Shown: positions 8,457 to 18,173, numbered from the stretch's first letter. The stretch is 64,000 nt of DNA from Brevibacillus sp. DP1.3A (GCF_013284245.2 NZ_CP085876.1:4323001-4387000), one strand, 5' to 3'. Program-made: numbers and translations. The notes: generated from the letters alone by a model not told the origin.

Positions 8457-9185
8457 TTACTCCTCGAGACGTTTGAGCAAATCCTTGGCGGAGGTCCGAG
8501 ATACGGGAATACGCGGTCTTCCTTCTCCCTTCAAAATCAGATTGTAGGCACCATTGAACCATGGTTCGAGCTCGCTCACGAATTGAAGATTGACCAAATA
8601 GCTTTTGTGCGTACGGAAAAAGTCGTATGCGAATAGCTTTTCCGCCAGTTGTGTCAGGGTCATCCGCGTCGAGTACATCGCCGTTTGGGTGACGATTTGC
8701 ACATACCGCTCCTCCCGCACCGCATAGACAATCGTCGCTGGATCAATGACCACTAATCTACTATTGTCTTCTACCAACAGCTTGGTTCGTTTTGTCTGGA
8801 CAGGCTCTACTTTTGGCTTGACTAGACGCTCGCGTATTCGTTGCATCGTTTCTACCAGACGCTTGGGCTCCGTAGGCTTCAACAAATAATCGACGGCGTA
8901 CAATTTAAACGCATCGATGGCAAATTCCTCATACGCGGTACAAAAAACGATGAGGGGATGCTGCTTGCGTGAAGCGAGCATTCTTGCTGCCTGCGCTCCT
9001 TCCAGCTCAGGCATTTTCATGTCCAGGAAGACGACATCCGGTTCGTGCACATCGACCATTTCCAACAGCTCTCGGCCGTTAGTGGCATAGGGCAGCAATT
9101 CTACGTCTCCTTCTTGTAGCAGTAAATAGCTCAGTTCTTCGCGTGCTAGTCGCTCGTCTTCTGCAATCATGACGCGTATTGGCAT
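8457..9185 (-). CDS. lytT: LytR/AlgR-family response regulator
   Basis: 242 residues. The receiver domain (1-120) has the acidic pair in MIAEDERL, the phosphoryl-acceptor aspartate in VVFLDMKMPE near residue 56, the conserved threonine in FCTAYEE and the lysine in YLLKPTEPKR. A LytTR DNA-binding domain follows (about 140-240), with FFRTHKSYLVNLQFVSEL. The ATG overlaps the kinase stop (TGATG), so the pair is co-translated. Adjacency to the DUF485-actP operon suggests these transport genes as targets; LytST-type systems elsewhere govern pyruvate or murein-hydrolase-linked transporters. The target assignment is an inference. Confidence 0.88.
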   Translation of the reverse strand: MPIRVMIAEDERLAREELSYLLLQEGDVELLPYATNGRELLEMVDVHEPDVVFLDMKMPELEGAQAARMLASRKQHPLIVFCTAYEEFAIDAFKLYAVDYLLKPTEPKRLVETMQRIRERLVKPKVEPVQTKRTKLLVEDNSRLVVIDPATIVYAVREERYVQIVTQTAMYSTRMTLTQLAEKLFAYDFFRTHKSYLVNLQFVSELEPWFNGAYNLILKGEGRPRIPVSRTSAKDLLKRLEE

Positions 9186-10936
9186 CAGGCACTCACCTCT
9201 TTTGTAATCGGAATAGTAAAGATAATCGTACTACCGCCTTCTTGTTTATTGGCAAAATGAAGTTGGGCATCTTGTCCGCACAAGCTGATCAGACGTTGGT
9301 TGACATTATGGATGCCAATTCCGTTGCCCTCCTTACTCTCCATTGGCACCTTTCCCAGAACTGGCAGCAACTTGTCGGGAAAGCCTTCGCCATTATCTTC
9401 GATTTGAAAAACAACGTGCACATCCTGCCGTCTCACATGGAGGATGATCTCACCGCCGTTCGTGATGTCGCGAACACCATGCTGAATGCAATTCTCAAAT
9501 AACGGCTGCAACGTGCCAGGAGGAATAAGGGCTTCCTCTACCCCCGCATCAATGATGGTGCGAACGGCGAATTGCTCGGAAAATCTGATTTTGATAATTT
9601 CCAAATAAGCATGCAGGTGATCCAACTCCTGTCTCACGGTGACAAGCGGACTCGCTGTGAGCTTCAGGTTGAATCGCATGAACACGCCAAGCTGAATGGT
9701 CATATGCCGGGCTAGCTGCGGATCAATTCGTATCAAGGTCACAATGGAATTCAACGTGTTGAACAAAAAGTGAGGATGAATCTGTGCCTGTAGCATCCGC
9801 AACTCTGCATCCTTCATTAACCCTTTCATTTGCTCCGTGAGAGATAGGGTCAATTGATTGGAGATCAGGTTGCCAAGCCCTTTTGCTAGTGCTTCTTGAA
9901 CTTTTCCTATTTGTTGCGGCCTCCGATAATAGAGTTTGATCAGTCCAACGACGCTGTCCCCCTCTTTAATCGGCACGAGAATCGCTGCATGCAGGTTACA
10001 ATTTTTGCGCTTACACCCTATGCTCTCTCTCGTCAATCCCTTGTCAATTCCACCGCTATACAGTGCCCGCTTATCGAGCTCACTATTGAGCGCTTCTCCT
10101 GGATGATGATGGTCTGCCGCCACTCCCACGTGCGCAAGGAGCCGTTCTCGATCGGTTACAGCAACGGCGGCTGCTTTCGTTTCTTTTTGTAAGACGAGGG
10201 CTGCTGACTGAGCTGTCTGCGGTGTAAGCCCCCTTTTCAGGTGTGGCAAAATTCTTTCCGCTATCGTAAAGGAACGCTCCGCCTCAATGGCAGCCGAACG
10301 TTCTGCCTCTTGCAAGGCAACTCGTATCATCGTCGTAAAAATCGCAATCGAAACGCTATTCGTCAGCACCATCGGAATCCCAATCACGTTGACCATGGTT
10401 CGCGCTAATTCTGGCGGAGCTGCCATGATCAATAAAAGCGACATCTGTATAATGGGCGCGAACATACCGATGAACATAGCTTTGGACGGAGAAATAACCC
10501 GCTCCTGCGAGAAAAAACGCGCTACGTATCCTGCCAGCAACCCCGTGATCGGGATCGATAAGCCCATCGGTGCTGCGGCGAATCCTCCCAATTGGAAGAC
10601 ATGAAGCCCAGCAATGACACCTGCCCCCAGGCCAACGAGAGGTCCTCCTAGCAAACCTCCAATAACGACTCCTACCAAAGTAGAATTCGCGATAATTTCT
10701 TCATATGACAAGCGAAATATCCAAAATGCAGGAAGATAGCTATCCCCTTGCACGACCACTCCTGCATATGTACCCGCAATCCCAAACAACCCGAACATCA
10801 CGGAAAAGGCGATTGACGTCCCTACGTGCAATTCGCGGTCTAAAAGCTGGCGAAATAATGGTGTCCTTGTCAAAATAAATGCCAGCGTCAAAAGAATGCC
10901 CATTCTTTCAATGAGCAATAGCGTGAGATTATCCAC
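9185..10936 (-). CDS. lytS: LytS-type sensor histidine kinase
   Basis: About 583 residues. The N-terminal 200 residues hold the multi-helix 5TM LYT sensor domain (including STLVGVVIGGLLGGPLVGLGAGVIAGLH). A GAF-like region follows (about 215-355), containing a cysteine pair in GCKRKNCNLHAA, which could be redox- or metal-sensitive. The histidine-kinase motif is AQIHPHFLFNTLNSI, with the phosphorylated His, and then come an N box in PLFENCIQHG and ATP-lid glycines EDNGEGF and GNGIGIHNV. GTG at 10936, with GGGAGG five bases upstream, fits better than a TTG 17 codons earlier. It senses an unknown signal at the membrane and passes phosphate to the downstream LytTR regulator. Confidence 0.87.
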   Translation of the reverse strand: MDNLTLLLIERMGILLTLAFILTRTPLFRQLLDRELHVGTSIAFSVMFGLFGIAGTYAGVVVQGDSYLPAFWIFRLSYEEIIANSTLVGVVIGGLLGGPLVGLGAGVIAGLHVFQLGGFAAAPMGLSIPITGLLAGYVARFFSQERVISPSKAMFIGMFAPIIQMSLLLIMAAPPELARTMVNVIGIPMVLTNSVSIAIFTTMIRVALQEAERSAAIEAERSFTIAERILPHLKRGLTPQTAQSAALVLQKETKAAAVAVTDRERLLAHVGVAADHHHPGEALNSELDKRALYSGGIDKGLTRESIGCKRKNCNLHAAILVPIKEGDSVVGLIKLYYRRPQQIGKVQEALAKGLGNLISNQLTLSLTEQMKGLMKDAELRMLQAQIHPHFLFNTLNSIVTLIRIDPQLARHMTIQLGVFMRFNLKLTASPLVTVRQELDHLHAYLEIIKIRFSEQFAVRTIIDAGVEEALIPPGTLQPLFENCIQHGVRDITNGGEIILHVRRQDVHVVFQIEDNGEGFPDKLLPVLGKVPMESKEGNGIGIHNVNQRLISLCGQDAQLHFANKQEGGSTIIFTIPITKEVSA

Positions 10937-11067
10937 CGCAGCCTCCCTTATTTTAAATCTTCTACAAATTCCGCATATTACCCGCAATTCCCTGCTGGAC
11001 AGACAACCTCGCTAGGCTGATTGCATACGCTGTGTGTGCAATGCTTCAGGAGAAGGGTGATCATGCC

Positions 11068-12915
11068 ATGTGTGGAATTGTAGGATGGATTGATTGGGAA
11101 AAGGACTTATCTGGTGAACGTGATGTTCTGCAAAAAATGACCCACTGTCTCAAGGATCGAGGCCCTGATGCAGAAGGCTTTTGGCTGACTCCTCGTGCGG
11201 CCCTCGGTCATCGCCGCCTTGTGGTCGTAGACCCTGCTGGCGGACAGCAGCCTATGTCGGCTCTCAAAAACAAACATGCCTGCACCATGATTTACAATGG
11301 TGAATTGTATAATACCGAAGATTTGCGAGCAGAACTGCTTGCTTGCGGACATACCTTTCAATCTCACTCGGATACGGAGGTACTTTTGCACACGTATTTG
11401 GAGTGGGGGCCAGATTGTCTGTCAAAGCTAAACGGCATCTTTGCTTTTGCGATCTGGGACGAACGCGAACAAAGATTGTTTGTCGGCCGTGACCGTATGG
11501 GGGTTAAGCCGCTGTTTTATGCGCAAAGAGGCAGTTCATTTCTACTGTCCTCCGAGCTAAAAGCCTTGCTCGCTCACCCCGAAGTCAAACCAGAGCTCTC
11601 TCGTGAAGGCTTGGCTGAGGTTTTCGGAATTAGTCCCGCTCGTACGCCTGGCCATGGTGTTTTTCATAACGTACACGAGGTTCGGCCCGGCTCTTATCTG
11701 TTGGTGACGCGTGATAGCGTCAAGCAAAAACGCTATTGGCAGCTCGAAAGCCACCCACATACGGATGACCTGGAGACAACTGCGGAACGTGTCAGGGAGT
11801 TAGTCACGGATTCGATTGAACGCCAATTGGTTGCGGATGTGCCCGTTTCGACCCTCTTGTCAGGTGGGTTAGACTCGAGCATTATCACAGCTGTTGCGGC
11901 AGATCATTTTCAAAAAACAGGCCGTGGAACCCTGCACAGCTACTCCATCGATTACGTAGACAACCGAAAACATTTCAAGGCAAGTACTTTTCAACCGAAT
12001 GAGGATGAACCTTATGTGCAGCTCGTTACAAAGTTTCTCGGAACCCAGCACCACACCATTGAGTTTGACACAGACGATTTGATTGATTCCCTGAAAACAG
12101 CGACACTCGCCCGCGACTTGCCGGGGATGGCTGATGTGGATGCGTCCCTTTACCTGTTTTGCCGCGAAATAAAAAAAGAGACGACCGTCGTCCTCTCTGG
12201 AGAATGCGCAGATGAAGTATTTGGCGGGTATCCGTGGTTTCATCGCGAGGAACTGTTGAATGCCGGAACGTTTCCATGGTCGAGAGCGACGAAAGAACGT
12301 GCCTCCTGGCTATCCCCTGATCTTCGTGATTGGGTCAAACCCGAGGAATACGTTGCCATGCGGTATGAGGAATCTCTCGATGAAGTCCCACATCTTCCAG
12401 GCGAAGATCCCATTGAAGCTCGCCGACGGGAAATGTTTTATTTGAATATAACGTGGTTCATGAACACGCTGTTGGATCGCAAAGACCGAATGAGTATGGC
12501 GGCCAGTCTGGAAGCGCGCGTCCCGTTCTGTGACCATCGCATCGTGGAATACGTCTGGAACATCCCATGGGATATGAAGACGCACGGGAATCGGGAAAAA
12601 GGAATTTTGCGAAAAGCCATGGAAGGAATCTTGCCGGATGAAGTGCTGTATCGCAAGAAAAGCCCGTACCCGAAAACACATAATCCCGCCTATACGGAAG
12701 CCGTTCGCTCTTGGCTGCTGGATATTTTAAACGACTCTTCCTCTCCACTGCTTCAGCTGGTAGATGTTCCAACGATTCGAAAAATTGCCGAGTCAGATGC
12801 ACAGGCTTCGAGCATTCCGTTTTTCGGTCAGCTCATGAGTACCCCCCAGTTGTTCGCCTATCTCGGCCAGCTGGATTATTGGCTGCGGGAGTACCATGTT
12901 TCCATTCGTGCCTAA
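11068..12915 (+). CDS. asnO: Glutamine-hydrolysing asparagine synthetase (AsnO-like)
   Basis: 615 residues, the length of Bacillus AsnO. The chosen ATG at 11068 puts cysteine at position 2 (MCGIVGW), the N-terminal nucleophile of class II glutamine amidotransferases; starts further upstream would bury it. The amidotransferase half (1-210) has IYNGELYN and SDTEVLLHTYLEWG. The synthetase half has the ATP-pyrophosphatase loop LLSGGLDSSIITA near residue 265 and SGECADEVFGGYPWF near residue 385. It forms Asn from Asp, Gln and ATP in the cytoplasm. A GGAGAAGGGTG box precedes the start, and an intrinsic terminator follows. It is divergent from lytS across 131 bp. Confidence 0.9.
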   Translation: MCGIVGWIDWEKDLSGERDVLQKMTHCLKDRGPDAEGFWLTPRAALGHRRLVVVDPAGGQQPMSALKNKHACTMIYNGELYNTEDLRAELLACGHTFQSHSDTEVLLHTYLEWGPDCLSKLNGIFAFAIWDEREQRLFVGRDRMGVKPLFYAQRGSSFLLSSELKALLAHPEVKPELSREGLAEVFGISPARTPGHGVFHNVHEVRPGSYLLVTRDSVKQKRYWQLESHPHTDDLETTAERVRELVTDSIERQLVADVPVSTLLSGGLDSSIITAVAADHFQKTGRGTLHSYSIDYVDNRKHFKASTFQPNEDEPYVQLVTKFLGTQHHTIEFDTDDLIDSLKTATLARDLPGMADVDASLYLFCREIKKETTVVLSGECADEVFGGYPWFHREELLNAGTFPWSRATKERASWLSPDLRDWVKPEEYVAMRYEESLDEVPHLPGEDPIEARRREMFYLNITWFMNTLLDRKDRMSMAASLEARVPFCDHRIVEYVWNIPWDMKTHGNREKGILRKAMEGILPDEVLYRKKSPYPKTHNPAYTEAVRSWLLDILNDSSSPLLQLVDVPTIRKIAESDAQASSIPFFGQLMSTPQLFAYLGQLDYWLREYHVSIRA

Positions 12916-12924
12916 CTATATTAC

Positions 12925-12969
12925 AAAAGCTCCTCGTCCCTTATGATTCGGGGGAATTGAGGAGCTTTT
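12925..12969. terminator. Bidirectional intrinsic terminator
   Basis: AAAAGCTCCTC and GAGGAGCTTTT form an 11-bp stem around a loop of about 23 bases between the convergent asparagine synthetase and the unknown gene at 12972. Confidence 0.75.
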
Positions 12970-12971
12970 CG

Positions 12972-13499
12972 TTACTTTTTGGTTCTTCCCCGTTGCTTGG
13001 TTCTACGTACGGGTTGTGCCTTCGGGTTGAGGGGTATGGTAGCAAGAGATTGATATCTCAGATCAAACTGCTCGCCTGAGCGTTTCATGATCGTGAACGT
13101 TTTGGTTGCGCCGACTCGGATCAAACGGTAGTCCACTCTTGTTCTTTTCCCGCCCCCGCTCAGTATCGCAGCCACGGTCCGATGATCCGGCAGATTCACT
13201 TTTATCTGCAACGACAACACGGTTGCAGGAAAAGGTGGGATGTCACGATAAGGAACACAGAGCTTACCTTTTAGCATCCGCAAATGGAGATTCCGAATCA
13301 TCACTTCCGTCAATTGCTTCCCCCAATACCGGCGGAAAATACGGGAGATTTTTCGTTTGGTGTTGTATTTTTCGGGCAATGGCGTGTAATCCACACCGTT
13401 TACGGTATATACAGGCTTTCCTCTCGGCGAATTCGCGATCTGAGTCCAGACATGCTCTGCTGAAGTGATAAACTGCTTGAGCCTCTGCAACTCATCCAA
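12972..13499 (-). CDS. Basic hypothetical protein
   Basis: 175 residues from a TTG start at 13499 that lies six bases after GGAGGAGGTG. The ATG at 13517 would place this strong site inside the gene and has none of its own, so TTG is preferred. The protein is rich in Lys and Arg, with a very basic C-terminal tail ([13 protein letters not shown]), and has no membrane helix or signal peptide. The middle contains [33 protein letters not shown] do not recognise the family; a nucleic-acid-binding role would fit the charge but is only an impression. Confidence 0.6.
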   Translation of the reverse strand: MDELQRLKQFITSAEHVWTQIANSPRGKPVYTVNGVDYTPLPEKYNTKRKISRIFRRYWGKQLTEVMIRNLHLRMLKGKLCVPYRDIPPFPATVLSLQIKVNLPDHRTVAAILSGGGKRTRVDYRLIRVGATKTFTIMKRSGEQFDLRYQSLATIPLNPKAQPVRRTKQRGRTKK

Positions 13500-13603
13500 G
13501 GATTTCACCTCCTCCATAAACCGTATGGTGGTGGGCTTATGCTAGTACGCCCGATTTCAGCGTTCCAAACGCTATGGACAATAATTCTGAACATACATAT
13601 AAA

Positions 13604-13632
13604 TTGCAATCATATTATCGAGGTGATAGAAT
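13604..13632 (+). promoter_or_regulatory. Sigma-A-like promoter of the nucleoside transporter
   Basis: TTGCAA (13604-13609), a 17-base spacer and TAGAAT (13627-13632) resemble the housekeeping promoter, placing transcription start near 13639. Confidence 0.5.
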
Positions 13633-13637
13633 ATAAA

Positions 13638-13678
13638 CCGCTTTCACTTCTCTTGTCGGGAAGTGCGTTTTTTTGCCA
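13638..13678 (+). terminator. Leader hairpin with T tract before nupC
   Basis: CACTTC and GAAGTG pair around a nine-base loop and are followed directly by a run of seven T, about 40 bases upstream of the transporter start. It looks like an intrinsic terminator inside the leader, so attenuation is possible. I see no purine-riboswitch core or other known aptamer before it. Confidence 0.4.
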
Positions 13679-13715
13679 TTTAAGTTTAGCACTATTTAAT
13701 TTCTTGGAGGTTGTA

Positions 13716-14897
13716 ATGAATTTCATCATTCCCATCGCTGGCTTACTCATCGTGATCGGGTTAGCATTGTTAGGGAGCAATGGACGTAAACAGGTCAAAT
13801 ACAAACCGATCATCGTCATGATTGCTCTGCAATTTTTGCTTGCCTTTCTTCTACTGCATACCAAGTTTGGGTTTATTTTCGTTTCAGCCATTTCCAAATC
13901 GTTTGAAAAGCTTCTTGCTTTTGCAGCGGAAGGGATCAATTTCGTATTTGGCAATCTGGTAAACGACGGACAAATGTCCTTTTTCCTTGGTGTATTGCTC
14001 CCAATCGTCTTCATTTCCGTCCTCATCGGTATTTTGCGGCACTTCAAGATTTTGCCGATTATCATGAAGGCAATTGGCTTTGTTCTGAGCAAAATTAACG
14101 GCATGGGTAAGCTAGAGTCATATAACGCTGTTGCTTCCGCTATTGTCGGCCAAAATGAAGTATTCATCGCTGTTAAAAAACAGCTCGGCTCCTTGCCGGA
14201 ACACCGTCTGTATACGCTGTGCGCGTCAGCCATGTCCACTGTTTCGATGTCGATTGTCGGTGCGTATATGACGATGATTGAGCCGAAATACGTTGTCACA
14301 GCCCTGTTCTTGAATCTGTTTGGCGGCTTTATTATCGCTTCGATCATCAACCCTTATACAGTGAACGAAGAAGAAGATTTACTGGAAATTCAAAGCAATG
14401 AAAAGCAGTCCTTTTTTGAAATGCTCGTTGAGTACATCATGGACGGCTTCAAGGTAGCAGTAGTCGTTGGTGCTATGCTGCTCGGTTTTGTTGCCTTGAT
14501 CGCGGCTGTGAATAGCTTGTTCGGCATGATTTTCGGTTGGACGTTCCAAGAAATGCTCGGCTTCGTCTTCGCTCCTTTTGCCATCCTGATGGGCATTCCT
14601 TTTTCGGAAGCGATGACGGCTGGTAGTATCATGGCTACAAAGCTCGTAACAAATGAGTTTGTGGCGATGATCGAGCTGGGCAAAGTCGTATCTGAACTGA
14701 GCCCACGCACAGTAGGAATTCTCTCTGTCTTCCTCGTTTCGTTCGCGAACTTCTCCTCCATCGGCATTATCGCTGGTGCGGTGAAAGGGCTGAATGAGAA
14801 ACAATCCAATGTGGTTGCTCGCTTTGGGTTAAAGCTGTTGTTCGGTGCCACGCTAGTTAGTCTTTTGTCTGGTGTCGTCGTCAGCTTCGTCCTGTAA
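13716..14897 (+). CDS. nupC: Concentrative nucleoside transporter, NupC family
   Basis: 393 residues, the usual length of Bacillus NupC. GGAGG lies five bases before this ATG; an in-frame ATG at 13539 would add 59 residues that run through the promoter and hairpin and is rejected. Family features include the amphipathic [18 protein letters not shown] near residue 150, the [17 protein letters not shown] segment, the gate domain [20 protein letters not shown] and the C-terminal [18 protein letters not shown]. The protein imports nucleosides with protons or sodium. Two strong hairpins follow the stop. It is monocistronic, and the leader hairpin upstream may regulate it. Confidence 0.9.
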   Translation: MNFIIPIAGLLIVIGLALLGSNGRKQVKYKPIIVMIALQFLLAFLLLHTKFGFIFVSAISKSFEKLLAFAAEGINFVFGNLVNDGQMSFFLGVLLPIVFISVLIGILRHFKILPIIMKAIGFVLSKINGMGKLESYNAVASAIVGQNEVFIAVKKQLGSLPEHRLYTLCASAMSTVSMSIVGAYMTMIEPKYVVTALFLNLFGGFIIASIINPYTVNEEEDLLEIQSNEKQSFFEMLVEYIMDGFKVAVVVGAMLLGFVALIAAVNSLFGMIFGWTFQEMLGFVFAPFAILMGIPFSEAMTAGSIMATKLVTNEFVAMIELGKVVSELSPRTVGILSVFLVSFANFSSIGIIAGAVKGLNEKQSNVVARFGLKLLFGATLVSLLSGVVVSFVL

Positions 14898-14901
14898 GTG
14901 A

Positions 14902-14949
14902 CATGAGAAAGTGTCCCTCTGCCATGTGCAGTAGGGACACTTTCTCATG
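14902..14949. terminator. Long inverted repeat after nupC
   Basis: A 17-bp perfect inverted repeat (CATGAGAAAGTGTCCCT and complement) encloses a second four-base stem (CTGC/GCAG). There is no T tract on either side, so termination is possible but it may instead stabilise mRNA 3' ends. Confidence 0.55.
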
Positions 14950-14954
14950 AACAA

Positions 14955-14991
14955 CGAGTGCCCTGCTATAATAGGGCACTCGCTGCTTTTT
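14955..14991 (+). terminator. Intrinsic terminator of nupC
   Basis: CGAGTGCCCT pairs perfectly with AGGGCACTCG around an eight-base loop and is followed by CTGCTTTTT on the plus strand, overlapping the end of the convergent oxidoreductase gene. Confidence 0.75.
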
Positions 14992-17032
14992 ATCGAATGA
15001 TCTTTTCCACATCAACACGTCCGGAGAAAAACGTCGCTCCTCCACCCATATCCGCGATTCGGTCTGGTGTGAGGGCATTTACATAATGCTTCGACCCTTC
15101 GTTGTCTGCCCATAAGCCTTGGCTCACGACGACACCCGTGAGAACATTTTCGCCGACAGCTGCCACGAGTTCACACTCTCCCCGCTCATTCCATATGCGG
15201 ACCGTATCTCCATCACTAATATCTAGAGTACTAGCATCCACCACATTCATGTGTAAACGAGGTATTTTTTCCATCTTCTTATGTTTTTCATTATTCGAAA
15301 ACGTGGAGTTCAAATAATTGTGATTGGGTCCCGGGACAAATAAATACGGGAAATCCCCATCATTCACTAATGGCGTGTACGTCGGTAATGGAGGCAGCCC
15401 TCGTATTGCCATTGCTTGCGAGTAAAGCTCAATTTTGCCACTTGGGGTGGGGAGATGTTCCAAAAAGAAAGGTTCCAGATTGGCTTTGGCATATTGTTTT
15501 TCGACCAAAGTATCATACGTGATTCCTTCTAGATGAGGATTATCGTGCCCCTCCAACGCCTGTCTGACCATCTCTGCATCGCTGTCTTGAAAAACAGGTT
15601 CGTTATATCCCATGGCAGCAGCCAGCAAGCGGAAAACATCCGTGTTGGACTTGCTCTCTCCAAATGGGGCGATCACTGGTTGCTGAAGTTGAATGTAATG
15701 ATGCCAATACGACGTGTAAAAATCAGTATTTTCATAAGAAGACGTCGCTGGCAAAACGATATCGGCATAAAGAGCCGTCTCCGTCAAAAATAAGTCGTGT
15801 ACGACCGTGAACAAGTCCTCTCTCGCCAAGCCTCCCCGTACTTTGTTTCCTTCCGGTGCGACAATGGCTGGATTGCTCGTATAGACGAAGAGTGATTTCA
15901 CCGGTGGATCTGTATCGAGCAGCGCTTTCCCAAGTTCATTCATGTTGATGACTCTCGTCTGTTTATTGGCCAGCAAATCTGGTCGCTGCACGGCAAGCTT
16001 GTTGTGCTCCAGGAAACCTTTATTCCCTTTATTGGCCCCACCGCCTTTGACAAGCCACTGCCCTGTCAGGGCCGGAAGACAAGCAATCGTCCTTACACAC
16101 ATTCCACCATTGTCGTGATGCTGAATGCCATTTCCAATGCGAATAAAGGACGGAGAGGTGGTGCCATACATTCTCGCCAATTTGTAAATATCGTCGACAG
16201 GGACACCCGTTATGGCTGATACGGTAATAGGATCGTAGGTACGTACATGCTCCCTGAGCTCTTCATGTCCTACCGTATACTTCTCCATAAAGGCTGAATC
16301 TACCAAGCTTTCTGCAAAAAGCACATGCATGATGCCCAAAGCCAAAGCCGTGTCTGTTCCGGGTAAAATCGGGATAAACCAATCAGCCCATCGACCCGTC
16401 TGATTTTTATGGACATCAATCACGACGATCTTCGCCCCATTTTTTCGAGCCTGTTCCGCAAACACCACTTGATGCATATTGGTGCTAACTGTATTGATCC
16501 CCCACATGATAAACAGCTTGGAATGAACGGTGTCTTCCGGATCTGTTCCAAAGGCTCCGCCCATCGTGTAGCTATACCCTACAGCCCCTGCACTGTTGCA
16601 TATCGTATGGTCAAGTTGACTGGCCCCCATACGATGGAAAAAACGGCGGTCCATACCTTCAACACTAATCCGCCCCATGTTTCCGTAAAAGCTGTAAGGC
16701 AAAATGCTCTCAGGACCGTCTGAGTCGATCAATGCACGCCAGCGTTCGGTTATGGTAGTGATGGCTTCCTCCCAACTGATTTGAACAAACTCCCCGCTCC
16801 CTTTTTTGCCAATACGCTTCAACGGATGCGTGAGTCGCTTGGGATCGTAAATGCGCTCTGTCATGTTGCGGACTTTGTTGCAAATATTCCCCTTCGTCAC
16901 CGGATGGTTCGGGTCCCCTTCAATTTTGACGATTTTCCCCTCTTTTTTATGAAGGAGTAATCCACATTGGTCCGGGCAATCAAGTGAACAGACTGCTGGA
17001 AAAACACCGTTTTCCTGGGTCGTATAAGCCAT
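14990..17032 (-). CDS. yoaE: Molybdopterin oxidoreductase, YoaE-like
   Basis: 680 residues, the same length as Bacillus YoaE. The N-terminus carries a 4Fe-4S motif, CSLDCPDQCG followed by a fourth cysteine in GNICNKVRNM. The molybdenum-domain region includes DHTICNSAGAVGYSYTMGG, with a cysteine at the likely metal-ligand position, and the C-terminal cofactor-binding domain runs from about 565 (PGPNHNYLNSTFSNN). There is no twin-arginine signal, so it is probably cytoplasmic. The family includes formate-dehydrogenase-like and other DMSO-reductase-superfamily enzymes; the substrate is unknown. No electron-transfer partner gene lies next to it. The start has GAGGGAAC seven bases upstream. Confidence 0.87.
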   Translation of the reverse strand: MAYTTQENGVFPAVCSLDCPDQCGLLLHKKEGKIVKIEGDPNHPVTKGNICNKVRNMTERIYDPKRLTHPLKRIGKKGSGEFVQISWEEAITTITERWRALIDSDGPESILPYSFYGNMGRISVEGMDRRFFHRMGASQLDHTICNSAGAVGYSYTMGGAFGTDPEDTVHSKLFIMWGINTVSTNMHQVVFAEQARKNGAKIVVIDVHKNQTGRWADWFIPILPGTDTALALGIMHVLFAESLVDSAFMEKYTVGHEELREHVRTYDPITVSAITGVPVDDIYKLARMYGTTSPSFIRIGNGIQHHDNGGMCVRTIACLPALTGQWLVKGGGANKGNKGFLEHNKLAVQRPDLLANKQTRVINMNELGKALLDTDPPVKSLFVYTSNPAIVAPEGNKVRGGLAREDLFTVVHDLFLTETALYADIVLPATSSYENTDFYTSYWHHYIQLQQPVIAPFGESKSNTDVFRLLAAAMGYNEPVFQDSDAEMVRQALEGHDNPHLEGITYDTLVEKQYAKANLEPFFLEHLPTPSGKIELYSQAMAIRGLPPLPTYTPLVNDGDFPYLFVPGPNHNYLNSTFSNNEKHKKMEKIPRLHMNVVDASTLDISDGDTVRIWNERGECELVAAVGENVLTGVVVSQGLWADNEGSKHYVNALTPDRIADMGGGATFFSGRVDVEKIIR

Positions 17033-17123
17033 GGAGGTTCCCTCTTTCTCATAACAGTAACTAGCTTTTATGCTATTATAATCGATTGAAAAAAGAAGGC
17101 ACTACCCCTGTGCGAATGAGAAG

Positions 17124-17354
17124 TTACTGATTTTTATTTTTATATACCAATCGTTTCATTCCGATTTCTAATGGTCCGTTCAGATTATGCTTTTCTAAAA
17201 GCGTGGCCAATAGCAGAGAAAGGCTCCAAATAGCCACGGCAATCAAAGCAGCTATCCCGTTACTAACATGTCCCCCTAAATCAAGCGCTACTGGTGACAA
17301 GAAAAGAACAAGCATATCTTCATTCCATACAAAGAAGGTTAATTTACAAAACAA
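17124..17354 (-). pseudogene. C-terminal remnant of a DUF418 membrane protein
   Basis: About 76 residues. The hydrophobic segment IAALIAVAIWSLSLLLATLLEKH is followed by NGPLEIGMKRLVYKNK, which resembles the GPLE-W-R-LTY tail that ends DUF418 membrane proteins. The family is normally several hundred residues long and no upstream part is readable here, so this is most likely a decayed fragment. There is no convincing ribosome binding site. Confidence 0.5.
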
Positions 17355-17698
17355 TTTTGTATATAAGGAATGTGTAGACTGACCGTCTTCTCCTTAATTT
17401 GGGATTGGGCTTTGATTTTTTTAGAGCCAATAAGCAATGATATTGATGACTTCGATTGGTTAGATAACAAAATGTTAGTAATAAGGAGATAAAAAGGACA
17501 GCCATCCATGTCCAGGAGAACAAAGCAAAAGAAGCTGTAATTAAAGTGGATATAAAAAGGGTATGGGAACTTAATTTCCATACCCTTTATCGATGGTATT
17601 GTTCAGTGACTACGACGACAAATAGCCATTGTAGATGAGCATCAATGCTTTCTGTAACGTAGCTTACAATCAATTAACCAATTATTAGAGATAAACTA
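17355..17698. other. AT-rich intergenic stretch, no supported gene
   Basis: A minus-strand open frame of 80 codons (17339-17581) lies here, but it lacks a ribosome binding site and resembles no family. I see no repeat or hairpin worth naming. Confidence 0.5.
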
Positions 17699-17827
17699 CT
17701 AAGAATCCAATTCAGCTATCAAAGCATCCAGTTTCATTCTCCTATCATCTAAAACGGCATGTCTTTCAAGTTCATATGAAATTTCGATAAAATCAACGAT
17801 GCTAAAGCCATTTTCTAAAGCTAGCAT
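17699..17827 (-). pseudogene. Spo0E-like aspartyl-phosphatase peptide or remnant
   Basis: A 42-residue reading frame, MLALENGFSIVDFIEISYEL followed by ERHAVLDDRRMKLDALIAELDS. The stretch ENGFS-x3-FIEISYELERHAV resembles the signature of Spo0E-like proteins (GFS-x3-V-EIS-ELD-xI), which dephosphorylate Spo0A~P and are usually 45-60 residues. The normal N-terminal helix (IE-xLR-xMxxLA) is only vaguely visible upstream (KIKIPF before the ATG), there is no ribosome binding site, and the neighbourhood is eroded. It may therefore be a relic. Similarity was judged by eye. Confidence 0.35.
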
Positions 17828-18173
17828 AAATGGAATTTTTATTTTGGATTAGCTTTACCATTTAGAGAAAAAAGCTTTTTAAAGTTCAGTACATGAAATT
17901 ACTTTTTCGTGTACTGATTATTTGTCTTTTATTTGATCGAGATCAGATGATATGTTGTCTGTTGACGCGTAAACATTACTTCATAATTGACAGGAACATT
18001 GCATCATTCAACTTGATTGTAGGTTATGGTGCCGATTTTCAATGTAACTGTTGAAAACAGACAGTTATGTTGCAATGTTTATGTCATCAGACATATGTCA
18101 TTAAAATGTATTATTCAGAGTTCAAAGCTCTTAACCTAAGTCCTTAGTTTCGAATACCGTAAGCTACTTGCAA

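Noticed and set aside
13539..13715. Purine riboswitch before nupC
   Set aside because: The conserved core of purine aptamers is absent; only a hairpin with T tract is visible.
17339..17581. 80-codon minus-strand frame
   Set aside because: AT-rich, no ribosome binding site, no recognisable family.
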